64,000 bases of DNA from positions 62,001 through 126,000 of the forward strand of contig JBAWZF010000002.1 of the NCBI GenBank assembly GCA_037143175.1, written 5' to 3'. A program made the translations under genes and the position numbers. This DNA comes from a bacterium (GTDB lineage Bacteria; Verrucomicrobiota; Kiritimatiellia; CAIKKV01; CAITUY01). This document shows, piece after piece, positions 1-8,803 of the stretch; position 1 is the first letter of the stretch; the number at the start of each line of letters is the position of its first letter. The notes under the pieces are model-generated. The model saw only the letters and a program-made list of their open reading frames with translations. It was not told where the DNA came from and made no database searches.

Positions 1-481
1 CCATACCGTTGGGCCCGCCAATCCGCCTCAGGAATTCAATTGGAAGTTTGACCGTTTTCCCCGTCATCAACGAATAACCGTCCACCCAATGCATGGCAGT
101 ATCAGTGCGCTTGATCTTCTCAACCACTTCCTTTGAAACGGCAATATGCGCAATAAACTCTTCTATCCCCACCGCGTTCGGAATGGTTTTCTGATGTCCC
201 ACCATATAGCCCGGAAGCTCACCTGTTTCCTTAGCGGCAACCCACTCCGCACACTCCGCCAGGGCGCCAGCTTTCGCCTGCAAAGCCGTGATCCCCTTGC
301 CCATGGAGCGAAATTCAAGCTCATCGATGTACAGAGCGGACCAGTAAAGACGATCCGATACCTTGGTCTCAAAAAGCCGATATTCGTGCATCCCCCAGAT
401 GGCTGCTTCCAGCCTTTTCACGGTATCTTCAATCGGCACACAACGTCCAAACGCAATCTTTTTACAGCTTTCCAATTTCAT
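1..481 (-). CDS. YcaO-domain protein, N-terminal part (cut by window edge)
   Basis: About 160 residues read on the minus strand from an ATG at 479-481 to the window edge with no stop. A stretch around residues 62-75 (GITALQAKAGALAE) followed by an acidic and aromatic patch matches the YcaO pattern in which a basic residue and GAL precede the ATP/Mg-binding Glu residues. YcaO proteins activate amide backbones with ATP, for example in azoline formation or thioamidation, and others act with RimO. Only the N-terminal third is visible, so the family call rests on this one region. The SagB-type nitroreductase 3 kb upstream on the same strand makes a peptide-modification role possible but unproven. 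A weak AGGGG lies 12 nt before the ATG. Confidence 0.6.
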   Translation of the reverse strand, partial: MKLESCKKIAFGRCVPIEDTVKRLEAAIWGMHEYRLFETKVSDRLYWSALYIDELEFRSMGKGITALQAKAGALAECAEWVAAKETGELPGYMVGHQKTIPNAVGIEEFIAHIAVSKEVVEKIKRTDTAMHWVDGYSLMTGKTVKLPIEFLRRIGGPNGM

Positions 482-520
482 ATTACGGTGTCATCCCCTA
501 ACCGGAAACAAAACAAAGAG

Positions 521-692
521 TTTGAACAGAAGATCACGAAGATCACAAAGAGGATTTGTATTACCCGCCTGCGGCGGAAAAACCTTAACCCCTGCCCGCA
601 ATGCTACGCCCACCCGCAGCACTACGCGCAGCGTTGTGGGCGGGCATAGCGTTGCAGGCGGGCTTCGCGGTCTTAGTGTGCTTCTGTTCAAA
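521..692. repeat. Inverted-repeat element with TTTGAACAGAAG ends
   Basis: Arms TTTGAACAGAAG (521-532) and CTTCTGTTCAAA (681-692) are perfect inverted repeats of 12 nt. Inside lie further GC-rich complementary segments (for example CCCGCCTGC near 564 and GCAGGCGGG near 653). The element fills the gene-free space between the YcaO gene and the oxidoreductase. The structure resembles a small non-autonomous element (MITE or REP-like) and carries no ORF of its own that looks coding. Confidence 0.6.
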
Positions 693-738
693 TTAAATTC
701 TCCTCCGAATCCTAACCAAACCTCGCTTGATTAAACTC

Positions 739-3156
739 CTATGGCGTAAGGAAATCATCGATTTCACACCCTGCCCTCATCCCCTCTTCAATACACTGGA
801 CCACAGCGGCACCACCATTGATAAGGCCTCCGCCGGCGTAGACGCCGGATAGTCCGCACGAAAGCGATGCACCCCCCCGGGTTTTTACCAATCCCTTCTC
901 GCTGAATTGGCATCCCTCGAGCGCCTCAACAAGGGATTTTTCGATGCCAAGCCCCATGGCCTCAATGACCATTCCCGTCTCCATCAAATATTCAGTGCCC
1001 GGCACCTTGTCTGGCCCAACCACCTGATTCATGCGGACATAGAGCCCGGAGACTTTGCCACCAGCCTCCAAAGCATAGCCCATCGGGCGGGTCTGGGTCA
1101 TGAAATTTACACCTTCCGTCCGGAACCAGGAATCCGGCATATGCCAATGCATTTCTGAAAGCGCTCCAGCATAAACAATCGTCAATTCGCGGGCTCCTAA
1201 CTCGCGAGCCACCATCGCGCAATCCATGGCACAATCACCGCCCGCCAATAGAATCACTTTCGAGGGCACCTTCTCTATTTCGCCTGCGCGCGCTTTTTGC
1301 AGAAAGGTCACCCCATCCAAGACGCCCTCCGGGCGGCCCAGCGATCGTTCACCCCAAACCCCTGCCGCTAAAAACACGGCGTCGTGGTCGCGCCGCAATT
1401 CTTCAAGCGCAAGCTCCTTCCCCAATTCACACCCAAATTTCAGTGTCAATCGAGCCTCTCTGAGTGCGGGTTGCAAAATGGCCTCAACCTCAGCTGCAGC
1501 CCCGGTGAACCGACTTGAACGAATGAGCCGCTCGGGCGTTCCGCCCAATCGGGAGCCCCGCTCAAACACCACAACCTGATGGCCCCGCTCCAGCAAAATT
1601 ACCGCACAAGCGATACCAGCAGGCCCGCCCCCCACGATAGCAATGCGCTTCCCGGTATCTGCCTGAGGCACGCGAACCCCCGTGAGTCCATTATGGCGGG
1701 CATCCCAACAGACCGCATACTGAATATCGTGAATAGGAATCGGATTCCCCGCCAGGGTATTGGTCACGCAGGGTCCCTCGCACAGCCTGCCAACCGGGCA
1801 CAAATGGGAACACATCTCCGGCAGCACATTGGTCTTGCGAATGATTTCATAGGCCTTCCCGATATCGTCATCCGCGAAAGCCTTGAGAAAGGCCGGGACG
1901 TCAATCCGCGTCGGACACCCGGCCCGACAGGGGGCGGGCTCACAGGCAAGGCACCGACGTGCTTCATCCCTCAAATTATCCAAGGCAAAATGCCGGCGAC
2001 TCCGGTACTCCTCCCCATAGATTGCACCATCCATGATCGGGCATCCCGCCGTCCCCCCATCCTTGACCAACTGAATACAGGCAGAACACGTAATGCAACA
2101 CTTGTCAGGCTCCATCCGCCCAGTCCGGAGCAGATCCCCCGCAAGGGCGGGATAAGCCAAAGCAGCACGCCCGACTCCAATCAGCGCCGCGCCGCGCTGG
2201 CGCACGATGCCCGCCGCAACATTCGGCAGAAAATGTCGAAACCAACTCACCCCCCCGCCCACCACCGGGATTGAAGGCACAGCCTGCTGAATGATCTGCG
2301 TCATTTCTGCCAGACGTGCAAACTGCTCCATGGGAGACTTCCCATCCTCCGCCCGGCTGCCCGAAAGTTTGCCATCCGAAATGTTGAGCAATTGCGCGCC
2401 CGCATCCCGTACGGCCCGAGCCACCCTAACCGACTCGGATGCATCCGGATCAGCCCCATTAGAGGCATTCAACCGGGAGGCCAACAGAAAGGGTTCACCG
2501 AGTGCCTCCCGAAGTTTCCGGGTTGTCTCACACAGAAACCGTGTCCGGTTCTCGAAGGAACCGCCATAGCGGCCCGGCCGTTTGTATGCGGACAAGAGTT
2601 CCGCGACCAGATCGCCATGGCACGCCTTCACATCCACCCCATCAAAGCCAGCCTCCTTCGCCAGGCACCCGGCGGCCACATACGTCTCCTGAAGCCGATC
2701 CAGAGTCTCATCCGAGTCTATTCGACCCGCATGGGAGAGTTGGAGAATCAGCACCACATCATGCCCCCAGCGGTCCCGGCCAGCCTGCTTGATGTCCCGG
2801 CCCCATTCGGCAAAGGTTTTGACATTTCCCGGATTTAGCCACAGTTGGCGGGGATTAGAGCGGCACAGCCCATCCACGGCGGTGGCCTCAATCCAAATCA
2901 ACCCGAAGCCACCCTCGGCATAACGGCGATATCGCCGGAGAGTCAGTTCCCCGGGCACTCCGCTGGCACCGGCATCACAGCCCTCCATGGGCTGGACACA
3001 AAGCCGGTTGGGAATTGTACATCCGCCCACCATAACCGGCTCACCCAGCACCGAAGTATCACGAGACACCGGCAAGTCGAAATTCTGGTGCCGCGCTTCG
3101 CAACACAATTCATCCAATGTCTTCACAAGAAATGGTTCAAGGTTGGGTGGTTTCAT
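739..3156 (-). CDS. Old Yellow Enzyme / GltD-like flavin-iron-sulfur oxidoreductase fusion
   Basis: 805 residues from the ATG at 3156, chosen over an in-frame ATG at 3207 because AGGAAAGG lies just upstream. The N-terminal half is an FMN TIM barrel of the Old Yellow Enzyme/2,4-dienoyl-CoA reductase group (QLSHAGR, AGFDGVDV, RYGGSFENRTRF), followed by the cysteine cluster CCITCSAC for a 4Fe-4S centre. The C-terminal half is a GltD/DPYD-type unit: cysteines of the Fer4_20 domain (CLACEPAPCRAGCP, CSHLCPVGRLCEGPC) and a dinucleotide fold GGGPAGIA. The segment between HAGR and AGFDG is shorter than usual. It probably passes electrons from NAD(P)H through Fe-S and flavin to an unknown enone-like substrate. 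It overlaps the nitroreductase gene by 20 nt, implying translational coupling. Confidence 0.8.
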   Translation of the reverse strand: MKPPNLEPFLVKTLDELCCEARHQNFDLPVSRDTSVLGEPVMVGGCTIPNRLCVQPMEGCDAGASGVPGELTLRRYRRYAEGGFGLIWIEATAVDGLCRSNPRQLWLNPGNVKTFAEWGRDIKQAGRDRWGHDVVLILQLSHAGRIDSDETLDRLQETYVAAGCLAKEAGFDGVDVKACHGDLVAELLSAYKRPGRYGGSFENRTRFLCETTRKLREALGEPFLLASRLNASNGADPDASESVRVARAVRDAGAQLLNISDGKLSGSRAEDGKSPMEQFARLAEMTQIIQQAVPSIPVVGGGVSWFRHFLPNVAAGIVRQRGAALIGVGRAALAYPALAGDLLRTGRMEPDKCCITCSACIQLVKDGGTAGCPIMDGAIYGEEYRSRRHFALDNLRDEARRCLACEPAPCRAGCPTRIDVPAFLKAFADDDIGKAYEIIRKTNVLPEMCSHLCPVGRLCEGPCVTNTLAGNPIPIHDIQYAVCWDARHNGLTGVRVPQADTGKRIAIVGGGPAGIACAVILLERGHQVVVFERGSRLGGTPERLIRSSRFTGAAAEVEAILQPALREARLTLKFGCELGKELALEELRRDHDAVFLAAGVWGERSLGRPEGVLDGVTFLQKARAGEIEKVPSKVILLAGGDCAMDCAMVARELGARELTIVYAGALSEMHWHMPDSWFRTEGVNFMTQTRPMGYALEAGGKVSGLYVRMNQVVGPDKVPGTEYLMETGMVIEAMGLGIEKSLVEALEGCQFSEKGLVKTRGGASLSCGLSGVYAGGGLINGGAAVVQCIEEGMRAGCEIDDFLTP

Positions 3157-4015
3157 TGACCTTTCCTGCAGCTGCAAGATAAATGACAAACTCATCTTTT
3201 CCATCAACCCCGATCAGGGTATCCATGCGGACCTGATTATACCCCATGACCGCACACACTCCGCCATGAATGGATTCTGCGGCAAGATAAAGATTCTGGC
3301 ACACATGCCCGACGTCAATGGCCACTAGTTTCTCGGCGATACAACCGTAATGCCATTCGGTCCGATAGGGAATAGCCGCCCATACAAACACAACCGCCGC
3401 GTTACCCATGAACGCCTGCCCATAACAGGCATCCGTAACCCGCTTCCCCAGGGCAGCCTCGTTCCGGACAACCAACAACTGATGTTCCAGGGGCAGATAG
3501 CGGTACAGTCCCGGTTTCACACCGTTGACCCGGTTGATGATCAGGTAGGTTTCAAATGGGTGCCTCGCCCCACCCGACGGCACCGTCCTGAATTGCGCCA
3601 CACTCTTTCCCTGGCTATCGCGGTCAATCCGCGAAATTCCCTGCGATGCCCACAGGAGATAACTCAATTCCTCGAGACTGAACGAATCTTCTGAATACTC
3701 GCGTCGGCTCCGCCGGTCCCGGATGGCGTCAATTACCCGCATCCCGCCAACGGTAAATTTCTCCGGCTTGACCAGATCCAGCAGTTTGGCGTCCACCGGA
3801 CAGGACTTCTGAATCGGGGGCGCTTCGAGCCCCCTGCGGTCATCCGTGTCGACCCGCCAATCGAACATGGTTCCCCGAAGAAAAACCCTTCGCTGCGCAG
3901 TGGACATTTCATTCGCACCCCGGATCGACTCCGGCACCGGTGGAGCCGCCAGGGAAGGATACCCACCACCCAAGGTGCACACCAATAAAAAAAAATATCC
4001 AAAGGATTTCATCAT
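3137..4015 (-). CDS. Exported SagB-type nitroreductase family protein
   Basis: About 292 residues. An N-terminal hydrophobic stretch (KSFGYFFLLVCTLGG) ends near SLAAPP and looks like a signal peptide. The body matches the SagB-type dehydrogenase branch of FMN nitroreductases: RRSRREYS near the start of the domain, then PSGGARHPFETYL and PGLYRYLPLEHQL. SagB proteins oxidise azolines to azoles in modified peptides, but many relatives sit outside such clusters and their substrates are unknown. An exported form is unusual, because FMN is normally loaded in the cytoplasm; Tat motifs are not evident. The start is uncertain between 4033, 4015 and 4012, since the upstream end lies against a palindromic repeat and no clear ribosome site is visible. 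Confidence 0.7.
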   Translation of the reverse strand: MMKSFGYFFLLVCTLGGGYPSLAAPPVPESIRGANEMSTAQRRVFLRGTMFDWRVDTDDRRGLEAPPIQKSCPVDAKLLDLVKPEKFTVGGMRVIDAIRDRRSRREYSEDSFSLEELSYLLWASQGISRIDRDSQGKSVAQFRTVPSGGARHPFETYLIINRVNGVKPGLYRYLPLEHQLLVVRNEAALGKRVTDACYGQAFMGNAAVVFVWAAIPYRTEWHYGCIAEKLVAIDVGHVCQNLYLAAESIHGGVCAVMGYNQVRMDTLIGVDGKDEFVIYLAAAGKVNETTQP

Positions 4016-4032
4016 AATATGAGCGAAGCACA

Positions 4033-4165
4033 TTGGAGGGCGAACCTCGTGTGAGCCGCGTTCAAATCATGCGCATGGATCGCGGAAATCATTACACAAA
4101 TACCGATCACTCCACGCATTATGCACACCCTTTGCTCCCTGGCTCACACAAGGTTCGCCCTCCAA
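4033..4165. repeat. Palindromic repeat element, GGAGGGCGAACCT family
   Basis: The arms at 4035-4057 and 4141-4163 are reverse complements over 23 nt with one mismatch (GGAGGGCGAACCT at one end, AGGTTCGCCCTCC at the other). The 83-nt interior has no ORF. A partial second copy lies at 51826-51882, sharing the left arm and about 30 nt of interior (GGAAATCAT end). This makes it a dispersed element rather than a simple terminator, though the hairpin could stop transcription entering from the nitroreductase promoter side. Confidence 0.7.
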
Positions 4166-4201
4166 CGCGCTCCGCACCTTCCACTTTCTTTTCCTCAACA
4201 A

Positions 4202-5710
4202 CTATTTCTTTTTCGCGGGCTTGGCGGGCTCATAGGTCTCTGCCCCGGGTTCCTTGATCTCGGAGAGCAGCCGTTTGACGATATCAACGGACTTTAATCC
4301 CTCGGAGTCAGCGGCAAAGTTAGTCAGAATGCGATGCCGTAATACCGGCATGGCGGCACTACGGATATCATTACAACTCACATGAATACGCCCTTCCAAC
4401 ACAGCACGCGCCTTGGCCGCTAACACCAAAAACTGTCCGGCGCGTGGCCCCGCTCCGGTAGACACGTACTTCTTGGTGAGTTCCGGAGCCATCGAGTCGC
4501 CGGGCCGGGTAGCTCGTACCAGGTTGACGGCATACCCGATCACATGCTCCGATACGGGAATCTTTCGCACCACTTCCTGAAGATGAATCACGGCATTTTT
4601 ATCAATCACAACCTGAGGCTCCGCACCCCCTGAAACAGTGGTCCGGGAGATCACCGTGATCTCCTCGTCCCGGGTCGGGTAATCCACGAAAATATTGAAC
4701 ATAAACCGGTCAAGCTGGGCCTCAGGCAACGGATACGTCCCCTCCTGCTCAATCGGATTCTGCGTGGCCAGGACAAAGAAAGGCTTGTCGAGCTTATAGA
4801 CTTCCTTGCCCACACTGACCTGCTTCTCCTGCATCGCTTCCAGCAAAGCCGCCTGCGTCTTCGGCGGCGTCCGGTTAATTTCATCCGCCAGCAGCATATT
4901 GCAGAAAATGGGCCCCTGCATGAACCGGAACTCCTTTTGCTGGGTCACCCGATCAGTCTCCAGCACCTCGGTGCCGGTAATATCGGAAGGCATCAAGTCG
5001 GGCGTAAACTGGACGCGCTTGAACTTCATATCCAGAACCTTGGCGATGGTATTAACGGTCAGCGTCTTGGCCAACCCCGGCAAGCCGATCAACAAGGCAT
5101 GTCCGCCAGCAATGATGCACATCAAAATTTCATTGAGCACATCTTCCTGACCGATAATGACCTTACCCACTTCCTTGCGAATAGCATCCATGGATTGTCG
5201 CATCTGCTCAACCAGCTTCAGATCATCTGCCGTCGCCATCATACCGGGCTTAGGCGCATGATCGGAAGCAGGCGCAGGCTTGGGCTCGAGCTTGGCTTCA
5301 GGTTTGCTCGGGGCGGGAGCCGGAGTCGGCGCTGGTGCTGCTGCAGGTGCAGCGGGGCGGGCGGGAGCCGGGGCAGGAGCTGGTGGCCGTGCTGGCGCCG
5401 GGGGCGGAGCTGCCACAGATCCCGAGCCGTTTTTAAATACGAAAATCGTAGCGCCAATGGACACCACATCATCCTCATGTAATTCCACAACCGTAACCGA
5501 CTCGCCATTCAAGGTGGTTCCGTTGGCACTATCCAAGTCGGCAAGTTGCCATAGCCCATTTTCACAATACAGCTTGGCATGATGACGCGACACCTCGGTG
5601 TCATTCAAGGGAAGATCACAATCCTCCTCACGTCCGATGACAATATCATTCCCCACAAGCTCAATTTCGCGCCCCTTATAATCACCCTGCGTCACAAGTA
5701 TCCTGGCCAT
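4202..5710 (-). CDS. FHA-domain MoxR-family AAA+ ATPase
   Basis: 502 residues. Residues 1-95 form an FHA phosphopeptide-binding domain (IGRE 25-28, SRHH 41-44, SANGT 61-65). Residues 98-150 are a Pro/Ala-rich linker. Residues 160-500 are a MoxR AAA+ ATPase with Walker A GLPGLAKT (209-216), Walker B LLADEINR (273-280) and the typical NPIEQEGTYPLPEAQLDRF segment region. MoxR ATPases work with VWA-domain proteins as chaperones for metal or cofactor insertion and envelope maturation. It is the last gene of the MoxR/BatA/DUF58 cluster and has a good site (AGGGAG) before its ATG. MoxR usually comes first in such operons and normally lacks FHA; here FHA suggests control by Ser/Thr phosphorylation. 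Confidence 0.93.
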   Translation of the reverse strand: MARILVTQGDYKGREIELVGNDIVIGREEDCDLPLNDTEVSRHHAKLYCENGLWQLADLDSANGTTLNGESVTVVELHEDDVVSIGATIFVFKNGSGSVAAPPPAPARPPAPAPAPARPAAPAAAPAPTPAPAPSKPEAKLEPKPAPASDHAPKPGMMATADDLKLVEQMRQSMDAIRKEVGKVIIGQEDVLNEILMCIIAGGHALLIGLPGLAKTLTVNTIAKVLDMKFKRVQFTPDLMPSDITGTEVLETDRVTQQKEFRFMQGPIFCNMLLADEINRTPPKTQAALLEAMQEKQVSVGKEVYKLDKPFFVLATQNPIEQEGTYPLPEAQLDRFMFNIFVDYPTRDEEITVISRTTVSGGAEPQVVIDKNAVIHLQEVVRKIPVSEHVIGYAVNLVRATRPGDSMAPELTKKYVSTGAGPRAGQFLVLAAKARAVLEGRIHVSCNDIRSAAMPVLRHRILTNFAADSEGLKSVDIVKRLLSEIKEPGAETYEPAKPAKKK

Positions 5711-5731
5711 TGCGGTCTCCCTGAAATGCCC

Positions 5732-6466
5732 CTATCGGGCGGTTTTCTTTTCATCAACAAGTTTTATATCACCCAAATTCTTCACCTGATCCGTCACGCG
5801 GACCCTCGACAGCACTTTTGAATAATGGTGCGCGGGCGTGAGTAACTTCATCGCGACGGTAACGGGATAAAGATCCCGCTTCTGAACCACCTGCCACCCC
5901 ACCCCGACATCTTTCAGCCAGATCAGCTTGAACGTCCGTCGGCTTATCCCTTTAAGCACTTCATAATCCGCGGACACCGTGCCCGGCCCATCCCGATATT
6001 GGGTTACCACACAACGGGCGAAGTTACCACGCCCCGTGGTGCCGGCGACCCGATGAATCACCTTCTTATTAAAAAACGGGTCGGAGGCATTCACGATATA
6101 CGAGATGCTCTGGCGATCCTTTTCAGTCAATGTGTCAGGTTCATAGGTCAGCTCAAGCCCTTCATAAAATTCATCTTCATAAATCACAAAGAGGTCATAT
6201 TTCGCCATCGGGAGATTCTCAAACAGAAATCCCTGCTGATTCGATCCGGTGATTTGCCCCTCATAAACGAGTTGCGGCTCATCCGGCGGCATGGCCAACA
6301 CCTGAAGAATGGGTTTTGCCGGCGTGGTGATCACGCCTATGATGCCGCCCGAAGCGGTCGGATCCGGCGGCGTATAAAGCCGATGGCGCTCCTTGAGCGG
6401 TTCCGCCCCTGATACCACCCAAGCCATCAACATTACACCCGCCCCAATCTTTACCCATTCCTTCAT
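5732..6466 (-). CDS. Exported protein of unknown function in the MoxR cluster
   Basis: 244 residues. The N-terminus (MKEWVKIGAGVMLMAWVVSGAEPLKERH) has a basic start, a hydrophobic core and a likely cleavage site near VSGAE, so it is probably exported. I do not recognise the family. The body contains a carboxypeptidase-regulatory-like beta pattern (QGFLFENLPMAKYDLFVIYED) and a C-terminal section with basic residues. It starts 25 nt after the stop of the 762-residue gene and ends 21 nt before the FHA-MoxR gene, so it belongs to the same operon. Confidence 0.75.
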   Translation of the reverse strand: MKEWVKIGAGVMLMAWVVSGAEPLKERHRLYTPPDPTASGGIIGVITTPAKPILQVLAMPPDEPQLVYEGQITGSNQQGFLFENLPMAKYDLFVIYEDEFYEGLELTYEPDTLTEKDRQSISYIVNASDPFFNKKVIHRVAGTTGRGNFARCVVTQYRDGPGTVSADYEVLKGISRRTFKLIWLKDVGVGWQVVQKRDLYPVTVAMKLLTPAHHYSKVLSRVRVTDQVKNLGDIKLVDEKKTAR

Positions 6467-6491
6467 GCCAAATTCTCCAGAATACTTCGTT

Positions 6492-8780
6492 TTACTCCCC
6501 GCCGCCGAACTGTGTCCGCTTCAGGATCTCTTTGTCGTACTTCGCCACTTCTGCCTCGGGTTCATTCATAAAAACCATGCAGGTTCTGTTCATCTTCAGC
6601 GCTTCAGGCAGAAAGTTCGAGGTGTCAATCTGGTCACAATAGGCGCTTAGAATCATGCGAGCCCGCTTGTAGTCTTTTAATGCGATATAGAGCTTCGCCT
6701 CCCGCAAAATGTAATCGCCCGTAATTTTGGCCAAAGGGAACGACCTTTCCCATGCCTTCAAGGCTTGGAGCGCTTCCAGATAGTATTCCTGATCAATCAG
6801 ATTGGCCACATTCTCAGAAGCCGCCACGTCCCGGATGGCGGCCAATTTCCAGGCGGCTACATTGGGCGGAGGTTCGGCATATTCCCCTTTCTTGTCTGAC
6901 GCTTTAGGGGAGGCTCTTAACCTGTTGAAATCCGCTGACTTCATGGGACCAGAGGGCGTCGATTCGCGAAGCTTCGGCATGACCGCCGGAGCCGCCGCTG
7001 CACCCCCCTTGGAACGATTCTGAACATCCCCATAGCGTTGCGTGGCCGCATTGATATTTCGTGCCAGCATTTCCAGGTCGCCCATCCTGATCCGTGCCCA
7101 TTCCCCCCCCTCAGTGCTGTCTGCCAAAAATGGAGTGATGACCTTGCGAGCTCCCTCCAAATCGCCGAGATAAATCATGCGAATTTCGGCACTCTTCAAC
7201 TGTAATATCACCGAGCGGACGTGGTTAGGCGCATCTGTACTGAATTCATCCGCCCACCGTATCGCCTCATTTGGATTTCGCGTTTCCATGGAGAAAAGGA
7301 ACAGATCTTCCACTAGCGCCTTTTTATCCGCATCCAACTTCTTCCTGAAAAAGTCCCAGCGCTTCGTCACGATATATTCAACCAGTGGATTTCTCCCCTG
7401 CAGCTCGAGTACGCGGAAAAAGTTATTCCACAAGCTCACATCCCACTTGGCGACAGGATCGCTCTTTTCAGGAAAAGCCTTCAACATGGTAAGACAGGCG
7501 GACCGGAAGGCAGACCGGGTCGAGGCGTGCTCGATGCTGCTTTTATCGCTCGAATGCGGGTAAAACACGGTGTGGATCGAGGCCCGCTTTCCATCCGCCT
7601 CCGCGACAAGCGTTACCCCGTGAAAATCCCCTCCCTTGAAAAGCCAATTCGGCTCGGCACCTGAAGCCACCGCCCCAGGCGCGTTATCAAAACTCCAACG
7701 ATACATGGTTCCGGTCGGATTGTTAATCGTCTGCGCCTTAAGAATGCACTGAATCACGGCATCCTCACCATTGAACAAAAACACATTTTCCGGCGACACC
7801 GTAAAACTGGCAACCGGACCACCGTCCCGCGACTCAATCGTACGAATTTCACATTCCCCGGATTTGACAACTTCCTGATCCCGGGGAAGGCGACTCTCAA
7901 ACATGGGGGTTCCGGGATACCTCACATCCGAGGCACGGGCCCCACCCAGCTCCGCAACCGTAGACTTCGGCGTACGCCAGGAAAACATCATCGGTCCCAA
8001 CGCCCCGCCGTCGTTGTTGTATCCATACAATTCCACCCGGTGAAGGCCGGGCGTCAAATTCAGAGTTTCCCCCACCCCGCCCCGTTTTTCATTTTTCTTG
8101 GACAGGCTCAGCAGCTTCCCGTCGATGGCGATATCCATCTGTCCGGCCCGTGATACCGGAGCCACCCATGTCGAGCCGGGATCCGTGACATTCACATAGG
8201 ACAGCAGATACATCGCTGTACCGCCTGGACGCCAATCCTGCATCGCCAGGAAGAGCTTCTCGTTTTTCCACGTTCCTGCCGACCACCCCTGATTGCCATA
8301 CTGGACCTTCGCCCCAACGAGGCCGAATTCGCCTAATTGGAGTGCTGCCTTCCGGGCCGACGTTCCATTGATCTCACATAAGATGGCGCCAGGAGTCAGA
8401 CCAGACTCTGGAGTCCAGCGCTTCAATTGTTTCGCGCCACTTGCATAAATGACTACTGACTGCCCCGCCTTGGGCGCCTGAAACACCAACGCACAACTCG
8501 TATCCGGACAATGCCACAGCACACCACTCGTCAAAGGATTTCCCGCCTCGTCAAACACCGTGAGTTCTGGGGCGGGGCCAGGTAAACTGCCGCCATCCGG
8601 AATGGTCACAAAATACCCGGCACTGGGCTGGCTGGGAGCGCGAGTCAAATCCAGCACAAACCGGATCGGAGCCTCCTTAACCGCCCACGCACTTGGCGCC
8701 GCCGCCCATGCCGGCCCCCCAAGAATAGCCGCCAAAAACCCGCCTGATACAATCGCAATTGCACTCTTAATCATAATCAT
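6492..8780 (-). CDS. Large exported protein with C-terminal TPR-like helices
   Basis: 762 residues with a signal peptide (KSAIAIVSGGFLAAILGG, likely cut after AWAAA). Residues 25-290 look like beta-sandwich modules, possibly a PA14-like or carbohydrate-binding fold (TPGLHRVELYGYNNDGG). Residues 420-760 are helical with TPR-like spacing (RWADEF, EYYLEALQALKAW, ALKDYKRARMIL). I cannot name the family. It lies 23 nt after the DUF4175 gene and may be a periplasmic partner of the MoxR system that binds glycans or assembled proteins. The start at 8780 has only a weak ribosome site; a Met two codons later is equally possible. Confidence 0.75.
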   Translation of the reverse strand: MIMIKSAIAIVSGGFLAAILGGPAWAAAPSAWAVKEAPIRFVLDLTRAPSQPSAGYFVTIPDGGSLPGPAPELTVFDEAGNPLTSGVLWHCPDTSCALVFQAPKAGQSVVIYASGAKQLKRWTPESGLTPGAILCEINGTSARKAALQLGEFGLVGAKVQYGNQGWSAGTWKNEKLFLAMQDWRPGGTAMYLLSYVNVTDPGSTWVAPVSRAGQMDIAIDGKLLSLSKKNEKRGGVGETLNLTPGLHRVELYGYNNDGGALGPMMFSWRTPKSTVAELGGARASDVRYPGTPMFESRLPRDQEVVKSGECEIRTIESRDGGPVASFTVSPENVFLFNGEDAVIQCILKAQTINNPTGTMYRWSFDNAPGAVASGAEPNWLFKGGDFHGVTLVAEADGKRASIHTVFYPHSSDKSSIEHASTRSAFRSACLTMLKAFPEKSDPVAKWDVSLWNNFFRVLELQGRNPLVEYIVTKRWDFFRKKLDADKKALVEDLFLFSMETRNPNEAIRWADEFSTDAPNHVRSVILQLKSAEIRMIYLGDLEGARKVITPFLADSTEGGEWARIRMGDLEMLARNINAATQRYGDVQNRSKGGAAAAPAVMPKLRESTPSGPMKSADFNRLRASPKASDKKGEYAEPPPNVAAWKLAAIRDVAASENVANLIDQEYYLEALQALKAWERSFPLAKITGDYILREAKLYIALKDYKRARMILSAYCDQIDTSNFLPEALKMNRTCMVFMNEPEAEVAKYDKEILKRTQFGGGE

Positions 8781-8803
8781 AATCGTAATCTTAGATTAAA
8801 GCA

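Noticed and set aside
1579-2838. Long plus-strand frames within the OYE-GltD gene
   Set aside because: They overlap a gene with clear conserved motifs on the other strand and show no motifs of their own.
4806-5582. Plus-strand Gly/Ala-rich open frames opposite the FHA-MoxR linker
   Set aside because: They mirror the Pro/Ala linker codons and have no family features.
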